A DNA stretch of 64,000 nt from Flavobacterium algicola (lineage in GTDB: Bacteria; Bacteroidota; Bacteroidia; Flavobacteriales; Flavobacteriaceae), in assembly GCF_022399565.1 (NCBI RefSeq), contig NZ_JAJTUT010000001.1:62001-126000 (forward strand). Direction: 5' to 3'. This document shows, one piece after another, positions 1 through 9,043 of the stretch. Each line of letters starts with the position of its first letter. Positions within the stretch are counted from its first letter, which is position 1. A program made the position numbers and the translations under genes. A model generated the notes under the pieces. It saw only the letters and a program-made list of their open reading frames with translations. It was not told the DNA's origin and made no database searches.

Positions 1-87
1 TTCTTCCTTTAAACGACTTTATTTTATAAAATGTCTTTTTGTAGTAATTTTGTAATCAGTTACTTAGAAACTTAATACTACCACGGT

Positions 88-468
88 ATGGGAAATATAT
101 TCGATCCAATTTACAGGCAAGGTTACATGGAGGGTTATGCTACTGGATTTGATCCCCTAGGACAATTAAATTATGATATTCAAAATTGTAGTGCATTTTA
201 TTCTGGCTTCCTATGTGGCAGATCTGATTATGAAAGATTGAACGGGAAGATAGCAGAAGGCATTCCAAGTAGAATTGTAACAAAGAAAGTGCTAGATGAA
301 TTTCAATTAGCAGGAATGTTAGGGATGGATATTGATTCTGATAATTTCACGCACTATCAATTAACCATTATAGAAGATTGGTATAAAAGTGGCATAGAGA
401 ATTATGATCTTAATCAGAGTTTATCATTACTATCATTACTTGAAAATGAAGGAATTCAAATGATGTAA
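88..468 (+). CDS. hypothetical protein, 126 aa
   Basis: I do not recognise this protein. It is 126 residues and looks soluble: no signal peptide, membrane segment or known motif is visible. The N-terminal part (residues 8-25) is rich in Gly, Tyr and Phe, and the rest is Asp/Asn/Leu rich. A Bacteroidetes-type -7 box, TAATTTTG, lies at 45-52, about 35 bases before the ATG, without a convincing -33 partner. The gene stands alone and converges on the DUF389 gene, sharing the strong hairpin at 476-524 with it. The promoter-ORF-terminator layout argues for a real gene; its role is unknown. Confidence 0.7.
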   Translation: MGNIFDPIYRQGYMEGYATGFDPLGQLNYDIQNCSAFYSGFLCGRSDYERLNGKIAEGIPSRIVTKKVLDEFQLAGMLGMDIDSDNFTHYQLTIIEDWYKSGIENYDLNQSLSLLSLLENEGIQMM

Positions 469-475
469 TTTTATT

Positions 476-524
476 AAAATGAAAATCCCCTTAACTATTA
501 AATTGTTAAGGGGATTTTCATTTT
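476..524. terminator. bidirectional rho-independent terminator
   Basis: A perfect 20-bp inverted repeat (476-495 with 505-524) has a 9-base loop. The core is GAAAATCCCCTTAAC, flanked by A and T runs, so it can work for both the plus-strand gene ending at 468 and the minus-strand gene ending at 527. Confidence 0.9.
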
Positions 525-526
525 AA

Positions 527-1873
527 TTACTTTTTAGCTACTGCTGGTACTACAGTTTCAATCTGACTTTTCTGGTTGTACAATTCGATCTCTTTTTTTA
601 CTAATCTCTGTTTAAGCCAATCTGCAAGCTTTTTCTCGCTCTCAACATTCAACGGACTTTTACTCTTGTAAATTAAAACCGGTACAACTTTTAGACTGTC
701 TGTTTGTTCATTAAAGCTGTGATTTGATATAGCTATATTTACCACCTCTGGAAAAAGTATTTTAATTTCTGCCAGTAGTTCTTTATTATTATAACGATCA
801 TCTGCCAATTGCTTTTTCAAGTTTAAAATGGCGACATCTTTCTCACTTAATACTGATTTATTGTATTTAATTTCGTTTAAAATGTCACTTTTCAAATCGG
901 TTGTATCCTGTATAATCAATAATTTAGTATCCTTGATTTCATAAGACTCCAACTTAGAATTAAGTTCCTTAATCTCCTTATCACTAAATTTTTTTGTTAA
1001 AAATCCTAATTCTAATTTTTTAGGATTCTGACTAAAAAGTGTTTTCTTGTATAATATTGTAATTCCTTTGTTTGTGAATTCATTTTCCATAAATACATCA
1101 ACATCATGCTGAAACTTTTTCTGTTCGAAAAGCTGGTAGGCAAAATAGATACTTGGAACGATAAGTATGGTAATCAAGGAACTTATAATGTATTTAACCT
1201 TTTTTTGATTGGTTTCTTGAAGCTGCTTTTTTATAGGATATTTTAAATACTTAACTATCAAGAAGGTAGAGATACAAATAAATACGCAATTGATTGTATA
1301 CAAATAAAATGCTCCTAGAAAAAATCGTACGCTCCCGATCGCTAATCCATATCCTGCTGTACATAGGGGAGGCATTAAGGCTGTTGCAATTGCAACTCCG
1401 GGAATAGGATTTCCTTTTTCTACTCTAGTTATAGCTATTGCCCCTACTAGACCTCCCGAAAAGGCAATAATTATATCGTAGAAATTGGGAGCCGTCCTAG
1501 ATAATAATTCAGGTTGCGTTTCTTTAAACGGACTTATATAGAAGTATAGTGTAGAAAAAAACAACCCAACAACTGTGGCAATTAATAAATTTTTAAGGGA
1601 TATCTTTAATAAATTAAAATCATATGTACCTAGTCCAAAACCAGCACCAACTATCGGCCCCATTAAGGGAGAGATTAGCATGGCACCAATTATAACCGCC
1701 GCGGAGTTCACATTTAACCCTACAGAAGCTACTACAATAGCACAAGCTAAAATCCAGAGATTAGCTCCGCTAAAGGAAATATTCATTTTAACATTGTCTA
1801 GAACTTTCGCTCTTTCTTCTTCACCTTGATTAAGGTTGATAAAGCTAATAAATCGACTAATTAGCTTTTCCAT
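527..1873 (-). CDS. DUF389 family membrane protein
   Basis: An integral membrane protein of the DUF389 family (hydrophobic TIGR00341/TIGR00271 type), function unknown. Family features visible are the run 'ANLWILACAIVVASVGLNVNSAAVIIGAMLISPLMGPIVG' broken into two helices, and later helices around 'GAIAITRV' and 'GVAIATALMPPLCTAGYGL'; about six membrane segments lie in the N-terminal half. A soluble C-terminal domain of some 200 residues contains 'LLIIQDTTDLKSDI'. The frame is open to 1915, but the ATG at 1873 gives MEKLISRF and a 448-residue protein. With that start it overlaps the end of nhaA by 17 bases, suggesting translational coupling. A role linked to ion or membrane stress is inference from the nhaA neighbour only. 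Confidence 0.85.
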   Translation of the reverse strand: MEKLISRFISFINLNQGEEERAKVLDNVKMNISFSGANLWILACAIVVASVGLNVNSAAVIIGAMLISPLMGPIVGAGFGLGTYDFNLLKISLKNLLIATVVGLFFSTLYFYISPFKETQPELLSRTAPNFYDIIIAFSGGLVGAIAITRVEKGNPIPGVAIATALMPPLCTAGYGLAIGSVRFFLGAFYLYTINCVFICISTFLIVKYLKYPIKKQLQETNQKKVKYIISSLITILIVPSIYFAYQLFEQKKFQHDVDVFMENEFTNKGITILYKKTLFSQNPKKLELGFLTKKFSDKEIKELNSKLESYEIKDTKLLIIQDTTDLKSDILNEIKYNKSVLSEKDVAILNLKKQLADDRYNNKELLAEIKILFPEVVNIAISNHSFNEQTDSLKVVPVLIYKSKSPLNVESEKKLADWLKQRLVKKEIELYNQKSQIETVVPAVAKK

Positions 1874-3032
1874 TCTGATTTCCTTTGAAAGTTTGTTTAA
1901 GGAAGAAGAAACCAATTATACCCGCTATAAGTGATGAAAGTAAAATAACAAATTTAGCATTGTTTATAATTTGAACATCTTCAAAAGCAAGTAACGTGAT
2001 AAAAATAGACATTGTAAATCCTATTCCTCCTAAGAACCCTACAGCAATAATTTTTTTCCAATTTAGATCTTCTGGAAGTTTACATAAGCCTAATGAAACT
2101 GCTATAAAGCTAAAAAGTGCAATACCAACTGGCTTACCTACCACAAGTCCCAAAGCGATTCCTATACTGTAATGTTGTTGAAGTGTCTCCCCAATATTAG
2201 AACTCAATACAATCGCAGTATTCGCTAATGCAAATAAAGGTAAGATTAGAAACCCAACTGGTTTATGTAAAAAGTGTTGTAATTTATATGAGATAGATTT
2301 CTTTTCTCCGTTTTCAAAAGGAATTACAAAAGCCAATAGTACACCTGTAATCGTAGCGTGAATTCCTGAGTTAAGCATAAAGTACCACATGATAACACCA
2401 CCTATTAAATATGGGTACAACTTATGAACTTTCATTCTGTTCATTATAAACATAACTAACATTACTCCTAAAGCTGAAATAAGATTGGTCCAGAATATTG
2501 TTTTTGTATAGAAAGCTGCAATAACTAATATAGCTCCTAAATCATCAATAACAGCTAATGCTGTTAAAAATACTTTGAGAGATAGAGGCACTCTATTTCC
2601 TAATAGGGATAAAACCCCCAATGCAAATGCAATATCGGTTGCCATAGGAACACCAGCTCCTGATTGCGTTAAATCACCAAAATTATAGAGTAAATAGAGG
2701 CCCGCAGGAACAAACATTCCTCCTAAAGCCGCAAAAATAGGAAGTAAAGCATCTTTGATATTTGATAATTCTCCTAGGTAAATTTCTCTTTCCAACTCTA
2801 AACCAATTAGTAAGAAGAAAATAGTCATCAAACCATCATTGATCCAATATTCAATACTCTCACCACCAACTTTGGTCAACCAAGTATTATGATACTGAAC
2901 TCCAAAAATTGAATTTGCTAGAATTAGCGAAATAATAGTACAACCAATCAACACAAGACCACTTGACTTTTCGTTATCAAAAAACTCTTTAAACAAATCA
3001 GATTTATAAATTTTTTTAATGCTTTTTCTCAT
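1857..3032 (-). CDS. nhaA: Na+/H+ antiporter NhaA
   Basis: Inner-membrane antiporter that exchanges internal Na+ (or Li+) for external protons, used in salt and alkaline-pH tolerance. At 391 residues it has the usual NhaA length and pattern: a short N-terminal amphipathic stretch, 'WINDGLMTIFFLLIGLELEREI', 'GVPMATDIAFALGVL' and 'FLTALAVIDDLGAILVIA'. The last two carry the Asp residues (TDIAF and IDDLG) that in E. coli NhaA form the ion-binding site. The C-terminus has the expected 'GGIGFTMSIFI'. It is the first gene of a two-gene unit with the overlapping DUF389 gene. A possible -7 box (TATTTTTG on the minus strand, 3094-3101) lies about 65 bases upstream. Confidence 0.95.
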   Translation of the reverse strand: MRKSIKKIYKSDLFKEFFDNEKSSGLVLIGCTIISLILANSIFGVQYHNTWLTKVGGESIEYWINDGLMTIFFLLIGLELEREIYLGELSNIKDALLPIFAALGGMFVPAGLYLLYNFGDLTQSGAGVPMATDIAFALGVLSLLGNRVPLSLKVFLTALAVIDDLGAILVIAAFYTKTIFWTNLISALGVMLVMFIMNRMKVHKLYPYLIGGVIMWYFMLNSGIHATITGVLLAFVIPFENGEKKSISYKLQHFLHKPVGFLILPLFALANTAIVLSSNIGETLQQHYSIGIALGLVVGKPVGIALFSFIAVSLGLCKLPEDLNWKKIIAVGFLGGIGFTMSIFITLLAFEDVQIINNAKFVILLSSLIAGIIGFFFLKQTFKGNQNGKAN

Positions 3033-3397
3033 AGAAGTTTAATTTGTATCTCGTTTTTTACTGCGTATTAATCGCCTTGTTTTTTTATTTTTTCAAAAAT
3101 ACCGATTTACATATTAATTCCATAACAAAATGTTAGCTTATTACTGTCTTTATGAACAGAAATTTTATTTCAATCGCTCTAATGCGTTTCTAATCTTCTA
3201 TATCAGTTGAATAGTTTAAATACAAGATTACTTTTTTTTATATAACTATTAAAGAATTCAATATGATTGATCGCTTAGTATTGTTTTCTATTTGTACTTT
3301 TGAATAAATTATTTTTACAAATTTGAATTTATCTACAAAGCATTTTTAAATGAAAAGCAATTGTCTCTGACAGATAAAATTCAATTAACTTATCATT
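3033..3397. other. divergent intergenic region nhaA / yaaA
   Basis: AT-rich spacer holding the promoters of two divergent genes. Candidate -7 boxes are TATTTTTG on the minus strand (3094-3101, for nhaA) and TACTTTTG on the plus strand (3295-3302, for yaaA). Neither has a TTTG partner at the usual spacing. I see no gene, RNA or repeat. Confidence 0.5.
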
Positions 3398-4156
3398 ATG
3401 AAAATTGTTATATCTCCAGCTAAGTCGCTTAATTTTGAAAAAGAATTGCCAACGGCGACTTCTTCGGATTCTCTTTTTTTGAAAGAATCTCGTCAAATAC
3501 AAAAAGTTTTAAAAACGAAATCACCAGATGATTTGTCAAAACTGATGAGTATTTCACAAAAATTAGCAGATTTAAATTGGGAACGTAATCAAGATTGGAA
3601 AACTCCTTTTAACCATAAGAATGCGCGCCCTGCGATTTACACTTTTGACGGTGATGTATACACGGGACTAGATGCTTACACTATACCTTCAAGTAAGATA
3701 GATGTGTTACAAGATAAACTGCGCATATTATCTGGGCTTTACGGACTATTAAAGCCTTTGGATTTAATGCAGGCTTACCGACTTGAAATGGGTACAAAAA
3801 TGCCCGTAGGAGATCATAAGAATTTATACGAATTCTGGAAGCCAACTATAACCGACGCGTTGAATAAAGAACTAAAAGAGAATGAATTATTTGTAAATTT
3901 GGCAAGTAATGAATATTTCTCTGCGATTGATACTAAAGAACTTAAAGTACCGGTCATTACTCCCGATTTTAAAGAATATAAAGATGGAAAATTGAAGATA
4001 ATTAGCTTTTATGCAAAGAAAGCTAGAGGGATGATGGTGCGCTATATTATAGATTCTAATGCGAAAACAATAGATGATTTAAAAGGATTTAATTATGATG
4101 GCTATCAATTTGATGCCAATTTATCCAAAGAAAATCACCTAGTATTTACGCGTTAG
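3398..4156 (+). CDS. yaaA: peroxide stress protein YaaA (UPF0246/DUF328)
   Basis: YaaA family protein of 252 residues, the normal family length. In E. coli it lowers free intracellular iron during hydrogen peroxide stress, and the fold binds DNA. Diagnostic stretches are the N-terminal 'MKIVISPAKSLNF', 'RPAIYTFDGDVYTGLDA', 'LRILSGLYGLLKPLDLMQAYRLEMGT' and the C-terminal 'AKKARGMMVRYII'. It is monocistronic: nhaA lies divergently upstream and the xylose transporter converges only 22 bases downstream, with no clear terminator between them. The iron-protective role is taken from the family, not visible here. Confidence 0.95.
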   Translation: MKIVISPAKSLNFEKELPTATSSDSLFLKESRQIQKVLKTKSPDDLSKLMSISQKLADLNWERNQDWKTPFNHKNARPAIYTFDGDVYTGLDAYTIPSSKIDVLQDKLRILSGLYGLLKPLDLMQAYRLEMGTKMPVGDHKNLYEFWKPTITDALNKELKENELFVNLASNEYFSAIDTKELKVPVITPDFKEYKDGKLKIISFYAKKARGMMVRYIIDSNAKTIDDLKGFNYDGYQFDANLSKENHLVFTR

Positions 4157-4178
4157 AAAGTTTTAGGTTGAAATTTAT

Positions 4179-5621
4179 CTATTTTTTGACTTCAATGGTT
4201 TTATCATCGTTCCATAAGTTATTCATTTCTTCCAAAGATTTCCCTTTGGTTTCAGGAATGTACTTCCACACGAAGATAGCCGCCAAAACTCCCATCAGAC
4301 CATAGATCCAATAGGCGAATCCGTGATTAAATTGTGCCAATAAATAACTATTTTTATCCATCATAGGAAAAGTCCAAGACACCACATAATTGGAGATCCA
4401 TTGTGCTGCAACAGCAACTGCTAAGGCTTTTCCTCTTATATCATTTGGAAAAATTTCTGACAGTAAAACCCAAGCAACAGGTCCCCAACTCATAGCAAAA
4501 GCAGCTACATATACCAACATGCAAACCAGAGCAAAAACGCCTAATGATCCTACAAAAAAGGCTGTACCAATCGCAAACATAGCGACTGCCATACCGACTG
4601 CTCCAATAATCATTAATGGTTTACGTCCTACCCTATCAACTGTTTGAATTGCTAATATGGTAAATAATAGATTCACTCCACCTACAATGATGGTTTGTAA
4701 TAATGCTGTATCGGTTCCTGACCCCATGCTTTTAAATATCTCAGGTGCGTAATACAATACTACATTAATCCCTACAAATTGCTGAAAGATAGAAATCAAT
4801 ACACCAATAACTACAACTGCCATACCATAGGAAAATAATTTACCTGAGCGTTCTACTACAGTACTTTTAATTTCTTCGACGATTCTATTTGCTTCTTCGA
4901 TTCCGTTTACTTTAATCAAAACGTCCAGAGCTTTTTCAGGTTGCGATTTTAACATTAATGATCTTGGAGTGTCTGGCACAAATAATAAAAAGAATAAGAA
5001 AAGAGATGCTGGAATCACTTCTGAAGCAAACATCCATCTCCAGCCAATAGTATCTAACCAAGTAGAATCCCCTTGCATAGAAATATAATAATTTACAAAA
5101 TACACAATCAACATACCAAAAATTATTGCAAACTGGTTCATAGAAACCAATTTACCTCTGCTTTTTGCTGGCGCTATTTCGGCTATATACAAAGGAGATA
5201 ACATCGAGGCTAATCCTACACCAATTCCTCCTAAGATACGATACATTACAAAAATGTAAATAAAAGTATGGTCACCTTCTCCCAAAGGCTTTATAAGCAT
5301 CTCAGGAAAGGCAGATCCAATTGCTGAGATCAAAAACAAAACTCCAGCCAGTATCAAACCATTTTTTCGACCTAACTTTTTACTAATTAAACCACCAAAA
5401 ACCCCACCAATTATACAGCCAATTAATGCACTTGAAACTAAAAATCCTAATCGAGCATTGGCTGCCATTTCATTCAGTCCAAACGGGAGTACAAAGAATT
5501 TATCAAGTGAACTGACGGTTCCTGAGATTACAGCGGTATCATATCCAAATAAAAGTCCACCTAATGTGGCGACTAATGTCAACTTCCACAAATAGCTGGA
5601 ATTTCCTGTTGTTGTATTCAT
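4179..5621 (-). CDS. xylE: D-xylose:H+ symporter, MFS sugar porter family
   Basis: Twelve-helix major facilitator sugar transporter of 480 residues that brings xylose into the cell with protons. Sugar-porter signatures seen are 'GGLLFGYDTAVISGT' in helix 1, 'KKLGRKNGLI' in loop 2-3, 'YRILGGIGVGLASMLSPLYIAEIAPAKSRGKLVSMNQ' (helices 4-5), 'FQQFVGINVVLYYAPEIF' (helix 7), 'DRVGRKPLM' and the C-terminal 'WKYIPETKGKSLEEMN'. It lies 152 bases downstream of xylA on the same strand, which supports xylose over other sugars. Whether it is cotranscribed with xylBA is open, since a long-loop hairpin (5691-5735) sits in the gap. Confidence 0.9.
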   Translation of the reverse strand: MNTTTGNSSYLWKLTLVATLGGLLFGYDTAVISGTVSSLDKFFVLPFGLNEMAANARLGFLVSSALIGCIIGGVFGGLISKKLGRKNGLILAGVLFLISAIGSAFPEMLIKPLGEGDHTFIYIFVMYRILGGIGVGLASMLSPLYIAEIAPAKSRGKLVSMNQFAIIFGMLIVYFVNYYISMQGDSTWLDTIGWRWMFASEVIPASLFLFFLLFVPDTPRSLMLKSQPEKALDVLIKVNGIEEANRIVEEIKSTVVERSGKLFSYGMAVVVIGVLISIFQQFVGINVVLYYAPEIFKSMGSGTDTALLQTIIVGGVNLLFTILAIQTVDRVGRKPLMIIGAVGMAVAMFAIGTAFFVGSLGVFALVCMLVYVAAFAMSWGPVAWVLLSEIFPNDIRGKALAVAVAAQWISNYVVSWTFPMMDKNSYLLAQFNHGFAYWIYGLMGVLAAIFVWKYIPETKGKSLEEMNNLWNDDKTIEVKK

Positions 5622-5690
5622 AATTTTAATTTAAATTGGTTTGTTAATAGGTATTGAATAAGACTGGTTAAGTTCTTTATTGATTTTTTT

Positions 5691-5735
5691 AAATGCTCAT
5701 GAATATTGAGTTGAAAATAATAGACATGAGCATTT
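5691..5735. other. inverted repeat between xylA and the xylose transporter
   Basis: Arms AAATGCTCATG (5691-5701) and CATGAGCATTT (5725-5735) enclose 23 bases. A U-rich run follows on the plus strand only, so it is not a standard terminator for the minus-strand xylA transcript. It may be an RNA processing or stability hairpin that adjusts transporter expression relative to xylBA (inference). Confidence 0.45.
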
Positions 5736-5773
5736 TTCTTTTATAGTTTATTAGTGTTTCACGACTTCAAATT

Positions 5774-7099
5774 TTAAATATACTGATTAATAATGTTTTC
5801 AAAAAATTCTTGTTTGCCACTTTTTAGTTCTAACTCTCCATTTTCTTGAGCAATTTTATACAAATCGGTTAAGCCTAATTTACCTTCCTCAAAAGCTTTA
5901 CCATTGCCATTATCAAATGAACTGTATCGCTCTTTTCTCAATCTATCGTAAGATGATGATGTGATAATTTTATCAGCTGTAAGCAATGCTCTTGCAAATG
6001 TGTCGGCTCCACCAATATGCGCCAAAAATACATCTTCCATATCAGTTGAATTTCTTCTAATTTTAGCATCGAAATTAACGCCACCACCTTGTAAACCTCC
6101 TGCTTTTAAGAAAACCAGCATCGCTTCTGTCGTTTCTTGAATATTATTTGGGAATTGGTCGGTATCCCAACCATTTTGGTAATCACCTCTATTTGCATCC
6201 AGACTACCTAACATTCCTGCATTGGCAGCCACTTCAATCTCATGTTGAAAAGTATGTTGTGCTAAAGTTGCATGATTTACCTCGATATTGATCTTGAAAT
6301 CTTTCTCTAAACCGTATTTATGTAAAAATCCGATCGCAGTAGCTGAGTCAAAGTCATATTGATGTTTCATTGGTTCCATCGGCTTTGGCTCTATAAAGAA
6401 ATTTCCTTTAAATCCTTGAGCTCTAGCGTAATCTCTAGCTTTTATTAAAAATTGCCCCATATGATCTAATTCACGACCCATATCGGTATTCAACAATGAC
6501 ATGTATCCTTCGCGGCCACCCCAAAACACATAATTTTCACCATCTAAGGCTATTGTCGCATCCAAAGCCAATTTTACTTGCCCTCCTGCTCTTGCCACAA
6601 CGTCAAAATCAGGATTAGTAGCTGCTCCGTTCATGTATCTTGCATTAGAAAAACAATTGGCAGTTCCCCACAGTAATTTGATTCCAGATGCTGCCTTTTT
6701 CTCTTTTAAATATTCTGTAATTGTTGCTAGACGAGACTCTGATTCACTAAAAGTAGCCCCTTCAGCAACTAAGTCATAATCATGGAAACAAAAATAATCA
6801 AAGCCCATTTTACTTATAAACTCAAAAGCAGCATCTGCCTTATCCTTTGCAGCTTGAATAGGATCTTTCGATTGGTCCCAAGCAAAATTTTGAGTTCCTG
6901 GACCGAATGGATCTGAGCCTTGACCACAGAAGGTATGCCAATATGCTATTGCAAACTTAAAATGTTCACGCATCGTTTTGCCAGCGACTACTTGTTCTGG
7001 ATTGTAATATTTAAATGCTAATGGGTTATCTGACTCTTTTCCTTCGAACTGAATATCCCCAATTCCTTTGAAATATTCTTTATTACCTATTATTGCCAT
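5774..7099 (-). CDS. xylA: xylose isomerase
   Basis: Converts D-xylose to D-xylulose in the cytoplasm, using two divalent metal ions. The 441-residue length is typical of class II xylose isomerases. Recognisable family blocks are '[21 protein letters not shown]', '[12 protein letters not shown]' (catalytic His of the HD pair), '[16 protein letters not shown]', '[20 protein letters not shown]' (metal-binding Glu), '[18 protein letters not shown]' and '[20 protein letters not shown]' (metal-binding Asp). It starts 3 bases after the xylB stop, so the two are one operon and expressed together; the symporter follows. Confidence 0.97.
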   Translation of the reverse strand: MAIIGNKEYFKGIGDIQFEGKESDNPLAFKYYNPEQVVAGKTMREHFKFAIAYWHTFCGQGSDPFGPGTQNFAWDQSKDPIQAAKDKADAAFEFISKMGFDYFCFHDYDLVAEGATFSESESRLATITEYLKEKKAASGIKLLWGTANCFSNARYMNGAATNPDFDVVARAGGQVKLALDATIALDGENYVFWGGREGYMSLLNTDMGRELDHMGQFLIKARDYARAQGFKGNFFIEPKPMEPMKHQYDFDSATAIGFLHKYGLEKDFKINIEVNHATLAQHTFQHEIEVAANAGMLGSLDANRGDYQNGWDTDQFPNNIQETTEAMLVFLKAGGLQGGGVNFDAKIRRNSTDMEDVFLAHIGGADTFARALLTADKIITSSSYDRLRKERYSSFDNGNGKAFEEGKLGLTDLYKIAQENGELELKSGKQEFFENIINQYI

Positions 7100-7102
7100 C
7101 TT

Positions 7103-8587
7103 TTATTTATTTAAGATTAATTCTAATTCCTTTTTCCAGTTTTGATATGCTTTCCTGTAAGCATTTGTATTTTTTTCAGGTTTATACGTCATGACATAGT
7201 CATTATCTGTTATGTAACTTCCAAATTTTTCAAAATCTCCTTGGTGTAATCCAGCAGCACGAGCAGCACCAATAGCTCCAGTAGTATTGTAAATTTCGAT
7301 CACACAATTCATTACTGTTGCAATTGTCGTAGAGAAGATGGCTGATCGAAATAGATTATCATTTCCAGCTCGCATTACATTAATAGTAATACCATCTTCT
7401 TCCATAATTTCCATACCATAGATAAATGAGAAAGCGATTCCTTCTAAAGCCGCGCGACACAAATGTGACTTGGTATGGTTATTTAAATTAACATTGACAA
7501 GTCTTGTCCCGACGTCTTCGTTATTTAACATGCGTTCTGCACCATTTCCAAACGGAATTATAGCAACTCCATCAGAACCGACTTCTATTTCGGAAGCCAA
7601 ATTATTCATTTCGTCATAAGATGCAACTGCCAAATTATTTAGTAACCATCTGTACTGGATTCCTGCACCATTTATACATAGTAGTTTGCCGATTCTCGGT
7701 GCTGCTCCTTTTACATAATTGACATGTGCAAAATTATTTACACGTGCACTTTCTTTTACTGATAAACTTTCCGTTACGGCGTATACAACACCTGACGTTC
7801 CTCCAGTAGCTGCTACTTCGCCTGGATTAAAAACATTTAATGAAAGTGCGTTATTGGGCTGATCACCTGCTCTGTAAAATATAGGCGTACCAATAGCTAA
7901 ACCGCTTTCTTCTGCTCCTTTTTTATCAACTCTAGATTGTAGTCCAAAAGTTGGTACAATTTCAGGTACCTTATTTTGATCAATTCCGTAATGATTCAAC
8001 AAAATGTCTGCAAGAGTATCTTTCTCAAAATCCCACATTATCCCCTCTGATAATCCAGAAATGGTAGTATTTATAACATTAGAAAAACGATAGGCTAGGT
8101 AATCACCCGGAAGCATAAATTTATATACTTGATTATAAATTTCTGGTTCGTTATCCTTAACCCATTTTAATTTTGAAGCTGTAAAGTTACTTGGTGAATT
8201 TAGTAGACGGGTATTACAAATATCATTACCAATAGCAGCAAAAGCATCCTTACCAATTTGTACAGCTCTACTATCACACCAAATAATCGATGGCCGTAAA
8301 GATTTTCCGTCACGATCAACCAATACAAGTCCATGCATTTGATATGAAATTCCGATTCCTGAAATTTCAGAACTATTTACATTACAATTCTTTAAAAGCT
8401 TTTTGATTGCATTGCAGGAATGTAACCACCACTCCTCAGGTTTCTGTTCTGCCCAGCCATTCTTCAGAGCTAGCATGCTCATCTCATTTTCTGGTTCTTG
8501 CACTACTGCCAAACTTTTTCCAGTCACACTATCTACCAATGCTACTTTTATTGAAGAACTGCCAATATCAAATCCGATGTAATACAT
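7103..8587 (-). CDS. xylB: xylulokinase (FGGY family)
   Basis: Phosphorylates D-xylulose to xylulose 5-phosphate, feeding the pentose phosphate pathway. The FGGY carbohydrate kinase pattern is clear: the N-terminal phosphate loop 'YIGFDIGSSSIKVALVD', 'GIGISYQMHGLVLVD' (the MHG motif seen in xylulokinases), 'IIWCDSRA', and the C-terminal ATP-binding 'CRAALEGIAFSFIYGMEIM' and 'TTGAIGAARAAG'. The length of 494 residues fits. It is the first gene of the xylBA unit, with about 400 bases of regulatory DNA before it. No xylR-type regulator gene lies nearby. Confidence 0.95.
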   Translation of the reverse strand: MYYIGFDIGSSSIKVALVDSVTGKSLAVVQEPENEMSMLALKNGWAEQKPEEWWLHSCNAIKKLLKNCNVNSSEISGIGISYQMHGLVLVDRDGKSLRPSIIWCDSRAVQIGKDAFAAIGNDICNTRLLNSPSNFTASKLKWVKDNEPEIYNQVYKFMLPGDYLAYRFSNVINTTISGLSEGIMWDFEKDTLADILLNHYGIDQNKVPEIVPTFGLQSRVDKKGAEESGLAIGTPIFYRAGDQPNNALSLNVFNPGEVAATGGTSGVVYAVTESLSVKESARVNNFAHVNYVKGAAPRIGKLLCINGAGIQYRWLLNNLAVASYDEMNNLASEIEVGSDGVAIIPFGNGAERMLNNEDVGTRLVNVNLNNHTKSHLCRAALEGIAFSFIYGMEIMEEDGITINVMRAGNDNLFRSAIFSTTIATVMNCVIEIYNTTGAIGAARAAGLHQGDFEKFGSYITDNDYVMTYKPEKNTNAYRKAYQNWKKELELILNK

Positions 8588-8980
8588 ACTTTAAACTTTA
8601 AATGATTCATTGATAAGACAAATTATCAATACACAAAACCAACCATACTATGCCGTACTATACGATATAAAAGCAAATATAGAAAAAAATACAATCGGTA
8701 ATGTAAATGAAATCTATTAATAACTAAGAAAAAATAGTAACGAACTATATTATTAAGTTCAAGTCTATAATAGTATCGATAAGAATTTTAGGTAATTATA
8801 AAATAAAGAAATCATTTTAAAATTATAAATAAAAGCAAGTTATAAGATTCAAAATTTTAATGTGGTAATGTGAACGACTGCAACTCTTTTAAATGTTTGT
8901 CTTTTTTTTAGTGAAAATAAATATCATTTATCATATACTTACATCTGTGCCAAACTGATAAGGATTACTTTCTAGTTACC
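8588..8980 (-). promoter_or_regulatory. xylBA upstream region with -7 box and a short direct repeat
   Basis: About 390 bases without a gene between xylB and the susCD terminator. On the minus strand TATATTTG (8674-8681) matches the Bacteroidetes -7 consensus, about 85 bases before the xylB ATG; no TTTG is found at the usual -33 distance. Just downstream, at 8645-8665, TACTATGCCG is followed immediately by TACTATACGA, a direct repeat that could be an operator for a xylose-responsive regulator. The remaining AT-rich sequence shows nothing recognisable. Confidence 0.45.
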
Positions 8981-9019
8981 CAAAAAAAAAACACCCAATA
9001 ACAAATGTTATTGGGTGTT
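8981..9019 (-). terminator. rho-independent terminator of susCD
   Basis: The stem ACACCCAATAAC / GTTATTGGGTGT (8991-9002 with 9007-9018) has a 4-base loop. On the minus strand it is followed by a run of ten U (8981-8990 are all A on the plus strand). It separates susCD from xylBA. Confidence 0.9.
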
Positions 9020-9043
9020 CAAAAAAAAATTATAAACTATAAA

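Noticed and set aside
5691..5735. Hairpin downstream of xylA as a rho-independent terminator
   Set aside because: On the xylA strand it is followed by an A run, not U, and the loop is 23 bases. I kept it only as an inverted repeat.
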